The notes: generated by a model from the sequence alone, not told the origin. Numbered from the stretch's first letter, positions 1 to 7,715 are shown. The stretch is 11,507 bases of DNA from Mucilaginibacter sp. UBA4741 (GCA_002403905.1 DHIR01000175.1:1-11507); one strand, 5' to 3'. Program-made: numbers and translations.

Positions 1-14
1 ACCCTGCAAAAAGG

Positions 15-47
15 GGAGCGGAGCGAGTTGGCAAATTTGGCTACGGA
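15..47. repeat. Direct repeat, copy 1 (left of the SGNH gene)
   Basis: A ~33-bp segment beginning GGAGCGGAGCGAG and ending CTACGGA recurs at 787-818 in the same orientation. By eye 28 of 32 aligned bases match, with one 1-base gap. It contains the 8-bp palindrome CAAATTTG. The two copies bracket the lipoprotein gene at 69-743 about 770 bp apart. It may be a dispersed intergenic element of this genome or a local duplication; one window cannot separate these. No hairpin with a T-tract is visible, so I do not call it a terminator. Confidence 0.65.
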
Positions 48-68
48 ACTACTTTAAAAATAAATGCC

Positions 69-743
69 ATGAAGACTTTTATCTTAAGTCTGTTTGTAAT
101 TGCCGCCTTAACCTCTTGTAAAAAAGCAGTTAAGTCAGACCCGATACTTCCAGGCAGGGCTTATAAGGTTCTTATATTAGGTAATAGCGTAACCTATGCG
201 CCTGCAAACCCGGATATCTTGTGGTATGGTAATTGGGGAATGGCTGCAAGCGCAGAAGATAAAGATTATGTGCATTTATTGACTGCTCGTCTTAAATTGG
301 CAAATGATTCAACCACTGTAACTATTAAAAATATAGGTGAATTTGAATTTAACTTTGATACCTACGATATTGACGCCAACTTAAGAACATTCCGCGATGC
401 CAAACCCGACATTTTGATAATACGAATGGGTGAAAGTGTAACAAGGAACTCGGATGCCGATCTGTTTGAAAAACGATACGTTGACCTGTTAAACTACTTT
501 AAATCAACTAATCCCCAGATTAAAATACTGGCAGTGGGTTCTATATTTCTTTTTAGAGATTTACCTAATACGGTGATGAACAAATACTCTAACTTTATTT
601 CGCTGTCTTATTTACAGACAGATCAAAGTAATTTTGCCTTTGGCTTATCTCCAAGTATCGCTATACAGGTCCACCCATCTGATAAAGGCATGCTGGCAAT
701 AAGCGACCGGATATGGACCGCCTTGAAGGATATGATATATTAA
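69..743 (+). CDS. Putative SGNH/GDSL-type hydrolase-like lipoprotein
   Basis: The 224-residue protein starts with a lipoprotein signal peptide: MKTF, a hydrophobic stretch, then lipobox LTSC with Cys17 as the probable lipidated residue, so it should sit in the periplasm or on the outer membrane. The rest resembles the SGNH hydrolase fold. Block I is LGNSVT at about 37-42 with Ser40 as candidate nucleophile, block II is around Gly90 (IGEFE), block III is around 121-123 (GES rather than the usual GxND), and block V is HPSDKGM with His202. The usual Asp three residues before this His is Ile here. Members of this fold are esterases, acylhydrolases or carbohydrate deacetylases; substrate cannot be told. 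The SGNH assignment rests on motif order and is moderate; catalytic activity is less certain because blocks III and V depart from the canon. It is a single gene between two direct repeats, with no clear promoter or ribosome site. The ATG at 69 is chosen because it begins the signal peptide. Confidence 0.7.
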   Translation: MKTFILSLFVIAALTSCKKAVKSDPILPGRAYKVLILGNSVTYAPANPDILWYGNWGMAASAEDKDYVHLLTARLKLANDSTTVTIKNIGEFEFNFDTYDIDANLRTFRDAKPDILIIRMGESVTRNSDADLFEKRYVDLLNYFKSTNPQIKILAVGSIFLFRDLPNTVMNKYSNFISLSYLQTDQSNFAFGLSPSIAIQVHPSDKGMLAISDRIWTALKDMIY

Positions 744-786
744 TTAAAAGTGACTTTGCGCGATGCGTACATAACCTATAAAAATA

Positions 787-818
787 GGAGCGGAGTGAGT
801 AGGTAAATTGGTTACGGA
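787..818. repeat. Direct repeat, copy 2 (overlaps the FUSC gene stop)
   Basis: This is the second copy of the element at 15-47, same orientation, reading GGAGCGGAGTGAG to TTACGGA. It overlaps the last codons of the minus-strand FUSC gene: TTA at 812-814 is that gene's TAA stop and CGG before it is the Pro codon. Copy 1 has CTA at the equivalent place, also a stop (TAG) on the minus strand, yet no minus-strand gene ends there. The element could therefore have arisen as a duplicated gene end or have inserted at one. Confidence 0.65.
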
Positions 819-2953
819 GCTTTCACAATCCCATCCGTAATCTTAGCAATATCATTGCTTATCTTACTAATAAAATCCAGTTGCTCTTTAAGCAGGTTAT
901 CGGTTACGGTGGGGGTAATTTCTTCTGTTGGCTCGGCTTTTTCTCCGGTAAATTCTATGCGTTCGCCGCCTAGCTTTTTGCTGGTTTCGTTTAGTACGGC
1001 TATGCTTTTCTTTAATAGTTTTAAAGTATCAGGGCTGGCTTTGTGCATACCCTTTACCGTAATTTCTGATGCTACTGTAGCGGTGTAGGACGATAGGATA
1101 TGATTAAGCACCACAAACTTATGGATGTCTTTAATATTGCGCTGTTTGCTTTTAGGCTCGGATGTCATCCGCTCGAAAGCGGCAGATAAGTTGGCCGACT
1201 TTACGTAAACATCTTTCCTAGCCAGCTTATACTCGGTAGTAGTAACCGTTTTGCCGGTAATGGTTTTAGCGATCTTTACCAAATAATTAACGTTGCCATA
1301 GATCACATCAGACAGGCTTTGTTTAATCTGTTCAAACTCCCATGTTGGGAAAATTAGATAGCTGGCGATAAACGCAATGCTTGATCCTATTGCGGTATCT
1401 ATCACACGTTCTTCCACAATATCCAAATGGCCTATCCCCAAAAACTTAAACAGGATAAGCACGTATGGGGTCATAAAAACAACACTTACCACATAATTAA
1501 GCCTTTGGAAACTATAAGCGCCCAACATAAATACTAGCATAAAAGTAAACTGTACGTTGGTGTTAGGGATAAACAAAAGAATGATAATACCAATAATACC
1601 ACCTGCTATGGTACCAGTTAAACGCTGATAGTTGCGCTGTTTAGATAAGCTAAAGCCGGGCTTTAATATTACAATAATGGTTAGCAATACCCAATAACTA
1701 TGGTGGCCCAATGCAAATGCTTTGGCTACTGTAAATCCAACCAAACAAACTAAGCATACCCTTAGGGCGTGCTTAAATGTGGCAGAATCTAACGAGAAGT
1801 TATCGAAAAAAACATGCGGCTCGTAATCCTGGTGGGTTACAAATTTGGAGTACTCTACTTCGTTAGTATTCTCTATCAATATTTTTGATGAGTTTGAGTT
1901 ATAGTAGTTAAAAATGTTCTCTATCTCTTTATTCAGATCGCGCAGGTTGATCAGTATTTTTTTAAGTACCAGGTTACTAGTTTCGTTGGCGTTACCTATT
2001 GTATCAATTTGTAATTTAAGCTGCTCTAAAGCCGGGTTAAAATTAACCATATGCTTGTAGCGTGTGTTAGATAATATGGCAAAGCCAATATTCTCCAGCT
2101 CGTTAGCCATTTGGTGCACTAGTTGCCCTATATCGGGTAAAATGCCGGTATCCTTAAACTTTTCGTGTATTTGGGTATAATCATAATGAGTAGCCATGAT
2201 CTGCTCAAACATATCCACCAAATCAACAAACGTCAGTACCAGTATGCGGCTGGCATTGGTGCTCTCGCGGGCCATAACACGACTTTTAAAAAGCAGTTCG
2301 CGTACTGCATCCTGGTGCTGGCTTACATGTATCTGCTGCGATACCAGCTTATGGTAATTATCGTCAATATCGGTTTCGGGTAGGTAGAAATCGGCTTTTA
2401 TCCGCAGGAATTTAACAACGTCGGCTACGTTCTCACCCAAAGCTTGCTGTGCGGCGCGATAGGGGCGAATGCCAAAAAATAGCAGGCTAAACAACATATA
2501 CCAAATACCGCCTGCTAAAATTATCGCGCTGTAGCTTAGCACTTCATCAGGCTTCATTTCCCTGTCCATTATAAATATCATGATCAGCAAGGCCGCAGTA
2601 CCAACTGATGCGGCACGATTACCATAAACAATGAACATGGAAAACAAGAAAGAAAATATCGTAACTTCTAAACCCAATGTATAAACATTTAAACGGGCAA
2701 AGCCTGTAATAACCGCTACTATAAACACGCATAAATTACCTATGGCCATACCGTTGCGCTTATGTACTACCGGGCCGGGATTATCAATAACGCAAATGCA
2801 AAGCGCTCCTAATGAAAGGGTTATGCCTAAATCAAACTGGTTAAATTGCAACAGTACTAACGCCGGCATTAGAATACCTAACGATATGCGCAAGCCATCA
2901 GAAAAATACTGGCTGAAAAAGAAACTTTTTATCTCTTTAGTTTGAATTACCAC
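812..2953 (-). CDS. FUSC-family (YccS/YhfK-like) inner-membrane protein
   Basis: The 713-residue protein has the two-half layout of the FUSC (fusaric acid resistance-like) family. About six hydrophobic segments lie in residues 20-162, followed by a long, mostly helical soluble region (about 165-390). A second membrane block (about 394-540) holds the family signature: Trp421 in YWVLLTIIVILKPG, followed by a conserved R-LTGT-GG stretch near 443-452. A soluble C-terminal tail follows. Relatives are inner-membrane proteins, some linked to efflux of aromatic acids, but most, including YccS, have no proven substrate; transport is inferred from the family. No membrane-fusion or outer-membrane partner is adjacent. 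The start is GTG at 2951-2953; no in-frame ATG lies just upstream, and the next Met (residue 29) is inside the first membrane helix. The gene diverges from ppc. The last codons and stop lie in a repeated element. Confidence 0.85.
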   Translation of the reverse strand: MVIQTKEIKSFFFSQYFSDGLRISLGILMPALVLLQFNQFDLGITLSLGALCICVIDNPGPVVHKRNGMAIGNLCVFIVAVITGFARLNVYTLGLEVTIFSFLFSMFIVYGNRAASVGTAALLIMIFIMDREMKPDEVLSYSAIILAGGIWYMLFSLLFFGIRPYRAAQQALGENVADVVKFLRIKADFYLPETDIDDNYHKLVSQQIHVSQHQDAVRELLFKSRVMARESTNASRILVLTFVDLVDMFEQIMATHYDYTQIHEKFKDTGILPDIGQLVHQMANELENIGFAILSNTRYKHMVNFNPALEQLKLQIDTIGNANETSNLVLKKILINLRDLNKEIENIFNYYNSNSSKILIENTNEVEYSKFVTHQDYEPHVFFDNFSLDSATFKHALRVCLVCLVGFTVAKAFALGHHSYWVLLTIIVILKPGFSLSKQRNYQRLTGTIAGGIIGIIILLFIPNTNVQFTFMLVFMLGAYSFQRLNYVVSVVFMTPYVLILFKFLGIGHLDIVEERVIDTAIGSSIAFIASYLIFPTWEFEQIKQSLSDVIYGNVNYLVKIAKTITGKTVTTTEYKLARKDVYVKSANLSAAFERMTSEPKSKQRNIKDIHKFVVLNHILSSYTATVASEITVKGMHKASPDTLKLLKKSIAVLNETSKKLGGERIEFTGEKAEPTEEITPTVTDNLLKEQLDFISKISNDIAKITDGIVKAP

Positions 2954-3153
2954 CTGACAAATCTCGGAAAAAAGGCTGATATATGAATTTATAAAAATTC
3001 TATCCGAATGGGTTTTTTATAATCAATATTAGTGTCAATGTGTATTTTTTTTAATAATTATATAAATTTTAATGATTTTAGTTTAAATTCACACCGATTT
3101 ACTGATTATTGTCACCAAGCCGCTTTTTTACACTTATTTATCTGATTTAATTT
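2954..3153. promoter_or_regulatory. Divergent intergenic control region, FUSC gene / ppc
   Basis: These 200 bp separate two genes transcribed away from each other, so both promoters should lie here. The centre is very AT-rich (long T and A runs about 3015-3085). I find no exact TAnnTTTG box on either strand; TAGTTTAA at 3079-3086 is a weak partial match for ppc. The call rests on position, not on a recognised site. Confidence 0.45.
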
Positions 3154-5739
3154 ATGCCCTCAACCTTAAAACTCAGCCAAAGAGAAACAGCTTTCCATAA
3201 CGAGGTTGTTACCCGTTTTGAGTTATATAACAGCTTATTCCTAACGCTGCCATTTTACCAGGTTAAAGAAATTGGTATACTATTACCTTTTTTTAGTTCG
3301 CATTGCGATAAGGGGGCTATAAAAGAAGAATCGCCAATCGAAATAATCAAATCGTTTTTTCAAAAATACGTACCGGATATCGACCACCGCGAACAGCTTA
3401 ACCGCATGTTTCGTTTTATACAATATATTGAGCGCCAGGTGGTTTTGTTTGATGCGATTGAAGATTCGTCGTTCAGTAAAATTGGCCGCGCCGATGAGGT
3501 AGGTACCTTAACAGGTTTACTGCAAGCTGCCGCAACCAGCGACAATGTGCGCCAGGACATTAGTGAAAAGCTAAAAGATTTTTCATTACGATTGGTACTT
3601 ACCGCACACCCAACCCAATTTTATCCGGGTACGGTATTGGGTATAATGACCGATTTAATTGAAGCATTAAAGACTAACGATATCAACAGTATCGACGTTT
3701 TATTACAGCAATTAGGTAAAACACCGTTCTTCAATAAAAAAGCGCCAACACCGGTTGATGAGGCTGTAAGTTTGGTTTGGTTTTTAGAAAACACTTTTTA
3801 CCATGCTATATCAGGTATCCAATCAAAATTAGAAGAAGAGTTTGATATTGATGAAAATCGTAAAAACCAATTATTAGAATTAGGCTTTTGGCCGGGTGGC
3901 GACCGTGATGGTAACCCTAACGTTAATACTAAAACCACCTATGATGTGGCCTGTTTGTTAAGGCAGATCATCTTCCGCTGTTACTACCGTGATTTTAGGG
4001 TGTTAAAACGCAGGATCACTTTTAGGGGCATAGAAAAAACGATGGCTGCTTTGGAAGCCATGCTTTATGAAAATGCCTTTAACAAACATCAGCATAACGC
4101 TAAGGACCTACAGGTCGAATTATTAGAACTGTTAGGCGCTGTACGCGAAACCTTAATAACGAGCCACGATAGTTTATTTGTTAATATAGTTGAGGATCTG
4201 ATCCGCAAAGTACGCTTATTCGGCTGTTTCTTTGCTACGCTGGATATAAGGCAGGATAGCCGCATTTTACGTAATGTATTTAACTATTGTACCGATAAAG
4301 GCATAGCGACCGGCTTGCCTGTGAACTACGATGAGCTAAGCGAAAATAAAAAGTTAGCTGCTGTCACTTTTAATGAGCTTAACTTTTTATGCCCTGAAGA
4401 CGCGGATGATATGACTAAGGATACGTTGAACACCATTATGCTGATGAAACACATCCAGCATACTAATGGCGAAAAGGCTTGTCAGCGTTTTATTATCAGC
4501 AACTGCCAGCAGGCATCAGACATTTTACAACTGATAGACCTGTTTTTATGGAGTGGCTGGAAAGCAGAAAGCCTTACGGTTGATTTTATGCCATTATTTG
4601 AAACAGTTAACGATTTAAAAATTGCTGCAGATGTAATGGAAAAATTATACACCCATCCGTTTTATGCAGCACATTTAAAGAAACGCGGTAATGCGCAAAG
4701 TATAATGCTGGGATTCTCTGACAGTACTAAAGATGGTGGTTATTTAATGGCCAACTGGTCTATCTATAAAGCCAAAGTAGAACTTACTGCCATGGCTCGT
4801 AAATATGATATTGACCTGGCATTTTTTGATGGTCGTGGAGGCCCACCGGCGCGTGGCGGTGGTAAAACTCACCGTTTTTATGCATCAATGGGTAAAGAGA
4901 TAGCTAACGAACATATTCAATTAACCATACAGGGGCAAACGGTAAGCTCGCAATATGGGTCAATTGAAACAGCCCGTTTTAACATGGAGCAGTTAATTAA
5001 TGCTGGTGTAATATCAGCTTTAAACCCGGATAGTAATGACCTGCTAAGTGTTCAGCAAAAAGCATTGATAACCGACATGGCCGATGCCAGTCACGAATTG
5101 TTTTTAAGCCTGCGCCAGCATCCATTATTTGTAGAATACCTGGAGAAATTTAGCCCGTTAAAACTATTATCAAAAATTAACATAAGCAGCAGGCCAACCA
5201 AGCGTAATGCAGATGCGCCGTTAAAATTGGAAGATCTGCGTGCCATAAGTTTTGTAACATCATGGAGCCAGTTAAAACAAAGTATTCCGGGATTTTATGG
5301 GGTAGGTACGGCGTTAAAGAAAATGAAGGATGAAGGTAACTGGGCCCAGGTAGAGCAGCTTTACAATACATCGGGATTTTTTAAAACAATGCTGGATAAC
5401 TGTATCATGTCCATGTCTAAATCTGATTTCAGAATTACCGCTTATTTGGAGAAGGACGAGAAATTTGGCGCATTCTGGAAACAATTAAAGGATGAGTTTG
5501 AACTGACTAAATCGCTGTTGTTGGAATTAACCAATACGGAAATACTTATGGAGGATTCGCCGGTTGACCGTCGTTCTATAGGTATCCGCGAGAAGATTGT
5601 ATTGCCATTAGTTATTATGCAGCATTACGCTTTAAACGGCATGAATAATACTACCGATAAAGAGTTAATTGAGATTTACGATAAACTGGTTATCAGAACC
5701 GTGTACGGTATTGTTAATGCCGGGCGTAATTTGGCATAA
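3154..5739 (+). CDS. ppc: Phosphoenolpyruvate carboxylase
   Basis: The 861-residue protein is full length for the bacterial family (E. coli 883). It adds bicarbonate to phosphoenolpyruvate to give oxaloacetate, feeding the TCA cycle, in the cytoplasm. Visible hallmarks in order: LTAHPTQ with catalytic His152; GGDRDGNPN at 248-256; DIRQDS from Asp364; GFSDSTKDGG at 520-529; the glycine-rich loop FDGRGGPPARGGG at 558-570 with Arg561 and Arg567 (equivalent to E. coli Arg581 and Arg587); and a C-terminal NAGRN close to the usual MRNTG end. The loop has Asp559 where E. coli has His579, and the stretch QGQTVSSQYG replaces QGEMIRFKYG, so the enzyme is a divergent branch. Retention of Arg567 suggests activity is kept; allosteric behaviour cannot be read from sequence. 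It is a single gene, diverging from the FUSC gene and followed by a hairpin pair. The ATG fits the family N-terminus (KLSQRETAFHNEVV). Confidence 0.97.
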   Translation: MPSTLKLSQRETAFHNEVVTRFELYNSLFLTLPFYQVKEIGILLPFFSSHCDKGAIKEESPIEIIKSFFQKYVPDIDHREQLNRMFRFIQYIERQVVLFDAIEDSSFSKIGRADEVGTLTGLLQAAATSDNVRQDISEKLKDFSLRLVLTAHPTQFYPGTVLGIMTDLIEALKTNDINSIDVLLQQLGKTPFFNKKAPTPVDEAVSLVWFLENTFYHAISGIQSKLEEEFDIDENRKNQLLELGFWPGGDRDGNPNVNTKTTYDVACLLRQIIFRCYYRDFRVLKRRITFRGIEKTMAALEAMLYENAFNKHQHNAKDLQVELLELLGAVRETLITSHDSLFVNIVEDLIRKVRLFGCFFATLDIRQDSRILRNVFNYCTDKGIATGLPVNYDELSENKKLAAVTFNELNFLCPEDADDMTKDTLNTIMLMKHIQHTNGEKACQRFIISNCQQASDILQLIDLFLWSGWKAESLTVDFMPLFETVNDLKIAADVMEKLYTHPFYAAHLKKRGNAQSIMLGFSDSTKDGGYLMANWSIYKAKVELTAMARKYDIDLAFFDGRGGPPARGGGKTHRFYASMGKEIANEHIQLTIQGQTVSSQYGSIETARFNMEQLINAGVISALNPDSNDLLSVQQKALITDMADASHELFLSLRQHPLFVEYLEKFSPLKLLSKINISSRPTKRNADAPLKLEDLRAISFVTSWSQLKQSIPGFYGVGTALKKMKDEGNWAQVEQLYNTSGFFKTMLDNCIMSMSKSDFRITAYLEKDEKFGAFWKQLKDEFELTKSLLLELTNTEILMEDSPVDRRSIGIREKIVLPLVIMQHYALNGMNNTTDKELIEIYDKLVIRTVYGIVNAGRNLA

Positions 5740-5750
5740 CCCCAATCAAT

Positions 5751-5815
5751 GTAAAGACGCAATACTTTGCGTCTCATACTACAATCATCAGAGACGCAAG
5801 GTATTGCGTCTCTAC
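5751..5815. repeat. Pair of mutually inverted hairpins after ppc (REP-like, possible terminator)
   Basis: Two hairpins follow the ppc stop by about 12 bp. The first is AGACGCAA (5755-5762), loop TACT, TTGCGTCT (5767-5774). The second is AGAGACGCAA (5790-5799), loop GGTA, TTGCGTCTCT (5804-5813). The second unit is also the near-exact reverse complement of the first: 5751-5776 pairs with 5790-5815 with about three mismatches, so the whole block could fold as one long stem or as two small ones. The second stem is followed by CTGTTTT, a weak T-tract. Such inverted units are typical of dispersed palindromic intergenic repeats; a role as ppc terminator is inferred. Confidence 0.8.
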
Positions 5816-5865
5816 CTGTTTTAAATATTTCTACTATTAATTAAATATTTTAAACTAGTTAAGGT

Positions 5866-5873
5866 TATATTTG
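5866..5873 (+). promoter_or_regulatory. Candidate -7 promoter box for the DUF4142 gene
   Basis: TATATTTG matches the Bacteroidetes -7 consensus TAnnTTTG exactly and lies 31 bp before the ATG at 5905. That would give a leader of roughly 25 nt. The expected TTTG -33 element about 20 bp upstream is not clear (AT-rich TATTTT instead), so the call depends on one box. Confidence 0.45.
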
Positions 5874-5904
5874 TTTATACCAATGTAACCTCAACGGCTT
5901 TAAA

Positions 5905-6432
5905 ATGAAAAAGTTAATCTGCTTCCTATCCATGGTGATGGTATTGTTTTTTATTTCATCATGTAAGGATAGCAAACACGCCAAAAACTATAATGAAATG
6001 ATTGATGAGGGCAGCGTTTCCTTTATTCAACAAGGATTGGAAGCCGGTCAAACCGAAATAAAGGCATCAGAAATTGCTGAGACTAATTCAAAAAATCCCC
6101 ATATTTTAAGTTTTGCCAAAACAATGATAATGGCTCATGATACCACTAACGATGCATTGGAGCAAATAGCTATTAATAATAGAGTGAGAGGCGGGGATTC
6201 TGTTAGTATAGTACATCAAAAAATGATAGCTAATATTACAAGCTTATCAGGGAATGCATTTGATAAGGCTTATATACAAATGATGGTAACAGAGCATCAA
6301 AATTCGGTGAAGTTATATACTGCCGCCACTCATGACAGGATTGATGCGATACAAAACTTCGCACGGAGAGCGTTGCCGGTTTTAAAAATGCATTTAGATT
6401 CGGCAAATTTAATTTGCGCGACATTAAAATAA
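5905..6432 (+). CDS. DUF4142-family lipoprotein (ferritin-like helical bundle)
   Basis: The 175-residue protein has a signal peptide and lipobox ISSC with Cys20 as the lipid site, so it should be anchored in the periplasm or outer membrane. Residues about 32-172 are helical and fit DUF4142, a family of predicted four-helix, ferritin-like fold common in Bacteroidota and Proteobacteria. Visible family features are the opening stretch with FIQQGLEAGQTEIKASEIA, LSFAKTMIMAHDTTNDAL in the middle, and FDKAYIQMMVTEH at 119-131. The function of the family is not established, and the fold name alone does not show iron binding. The gene has its own candidate promoter (TATATTTG at 5866) and overlaps the 3' end of the convergent DUF763 gene by 9 bp. 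The ATG at 5905 directly begins the signal peptide. Confidence 0.88.
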   Translation: MKKLICFLSMVMVLFFISSCKDSKHAKNYNEMIDEGSVSFIQQGLEAGQTEIKASEIAETNSKNPHILSFAKTMIMAHDTTNDALEQIAINNRVRGGDSVSIVHQKMIANITSLSGNAFDKAYIQMMVTEHQNSVKLYTAATHDRIDAIQNFARRALPVLKMHLDSANLICATLK

Positions 6433-7626
6433 CTTTAATTGTTGCTGTTTTGGTGGTTGAGCTTTGCCAAATACGGTGCGCCCGCCATATTTCCAGGAAT
6501 TGTTTCTTTCTTCCTCAACCACCTCATCAAAATTAGCATTGGGGATAAAATCCTGTTCGGCCCTTTGCGCTATTTGAGTTAACCTTTTTATAGCTTCATT
6601 TTTTTCGTTATTACCTAATTTAGCTTTATGTATGGCTGTTTGCAGAGTGCCGATGGTTTCATCGTAAACTTTAGTAGGTACAGGGAAGGGGTGCCCATCT
6701 TTACCGCCATGCGCGAATGAAAAACGAGCCGGATCTTTAAATCGTGATGGAGTGCCATGTATAACCTCGCTTACTAAAGTTAACGATTGCAATGTGCGCG
6801 GCCCTAATCCCTTTAACAATAATAATTCTTCAAAATCTTCGGGCCGTTTTTCATGTGTCAGCCAAAGTACAGAACCTAATCTTTTAAGGTCAACATTTTC
6901 GGCGCGAACATCATGATGAGAGGGCATTACCAGCTTGCCAATCTCTTTTAGCATTTTATCCGGGTTCTCATTTGCTATTTGCATTACACCCGCTCTTGAT
7001 GGCGCTGCCAGGCTATCGGCCATATTTAATATAAAGCCATTATTTTTTCCGTAGATAGAAGTATGCGGATCATCAACAAATGAAGTCAGCGAATCAGAAT
7101 GCCAATGATAACGCCGGGCAGTCCTTGATGCATCGCTCATGCCTTGCTGTACCACACTCCATTTACCACTATCGCTTAAAATAAAATTGTGGGTGTATAG
7201 CTGGAAACCGTCCTGTATAGCAGTATTATCAACCTTAGCGCTTAGCTTACTACATTTAACCAGGTAATTGCCATCAAGGCCTGTGCGATCACTTATCCGC
7301 ATCAATTCATCAGGCGTTTGTTTAGAGTATTTGCCCTTGCCACCACATATATAAATACCCAGCTCTTTACTATGCGGATTAATAGCGCGTTTTAACGCAC
7401 CCATTACAGAAGTAGTAATGCCCGACGAATGCCAATCCATCCCCATAACTGCCCCAAGGCTCTGGAACCAAAACGGATCACTTAAACGGCGCAACACTTC
7501 GTCCTTGCCATAGTCTAATACTATAGTTTCAACAACAGCCAAACCCAACTTTGCCATTCTTTCGGCCAACCATTGCGGTACGTAACCGTAATGTAATGGC
7601 AAATCAGCACTTCCCGAACGCTTCAT
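6424..7626 (-). CDS. DUF763 domain protein with helix-hairpin-helix-like motif
   Basis: The protein (400 residues from the start chosen here) matches the uncharacterised DUF763 family along its length. It has the usual opening MKRSGSADLPLHYGYVPQWL, then WFQSLGAVMGMDWHSSGITTS, then the block containing FVDDPHTSIYG and NMADSLAAPSR. The stretch LLLKGLGPRTLQSLTLVSEV (about 262-285) resembles a helix-hairpin-helix DNA-contact motif. The family is known from archaea and bacteria with no proven activity; a DNA-related role is inferred only from this motif. I use the ATG at 7624-7626 rather than the in-frame ATG at 7654-7656: the extra ten residues (MIIYFANFVS) do not fit the family, and the intervening DNA holds a good promoter box. 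The C-terminal ~45 residues are charged and end in a Gln/Lys-rich tail. The stop overlaps the convergent DUF4142 gene. Confidence 0.88.
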   Translation of the reverse strand: MKRSGSADLPLHYGYVPQWLAERMAKLGLAVVETIVLDYGKDEVLRRLSDPFWFQSLGAVMGMDWHSSGITTSVMGALKRAINPHSKELGIYICGGKGKYSKQTPDELMRISDRTGLDGNYLVKCSKLSAKVDNTAIQDGFQLYTHNFILSDSGKWSVVQQGMSDASRTARRYHWHSDSLTSFVDDPHTSIYGKNNGFILNMADSLAAPSRAGVMQIANENPDKMLKEIGKLVMPSHHDVRAENVDLKRLGSVLWLTHEKRPEDFEELLLLKGLGPRTLQSLTLVSEVIHGTPSRFKDPARFSFAHGGKDGHPFPVPTKVYDETIGTLQTAIHKAKLGNNEKNEAIKRLTQIAQRAEQDFIPNANFDEVVEEERNNSWKYGGRTVFGKAQPPKQQQLKLF

Positions 7627-7631
7627 GCTAA

Positions 7632-7639
7632 CAAAATTA
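7632..7639 (-). promoter_or_regulatory. Candidate -7 promoter box for the DUF763 gene
   Basis: On the minus strand TAATTTTG matches TAnnTTTG exactly, with GTTG (a 3-of-4 match to TTTG) about 21 bp upstream. The box ends only 5 bp before the ATG at 7626, so transcription would begin at or about the start codon, implying a leaderless or nearly leaderless mRNA. It also argues that the upstream in-frame ATG at 7656 is not used. Confidence 0.4.
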
Positions 7640-7715
7640 GCAAAATAAATTATCATTATCCAACTAACCTATTGCAAAAACTTTTACATTAGCCAAACCA
7701 ATATTATAACCATTC

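Noticed and set aside
69..743. Insertion sequence or transposon carrying the SGNH gene
   Set aside because: The flanking copies are direct, not inverted, and no transposase gene or target-site duplication is visible.
812..5739. FUSC protein and PEP carboxylase as a functional pair
   Set aside because: They are divergently transcribed and have no known shared pathway; adjacency alone does not support a link.
5751..5815. CRISPR array
   Set aside because: Only two units, inverted relative to each other, with no regular spacers and no cas genes.
6424..7656. Longer DUF763 start at 7656
   Set aside because: The ten added residues are hydrophobic and unlike the family N-terminus, and the region contains a perfect TAnnTTTG box just before the ATG at 7626.
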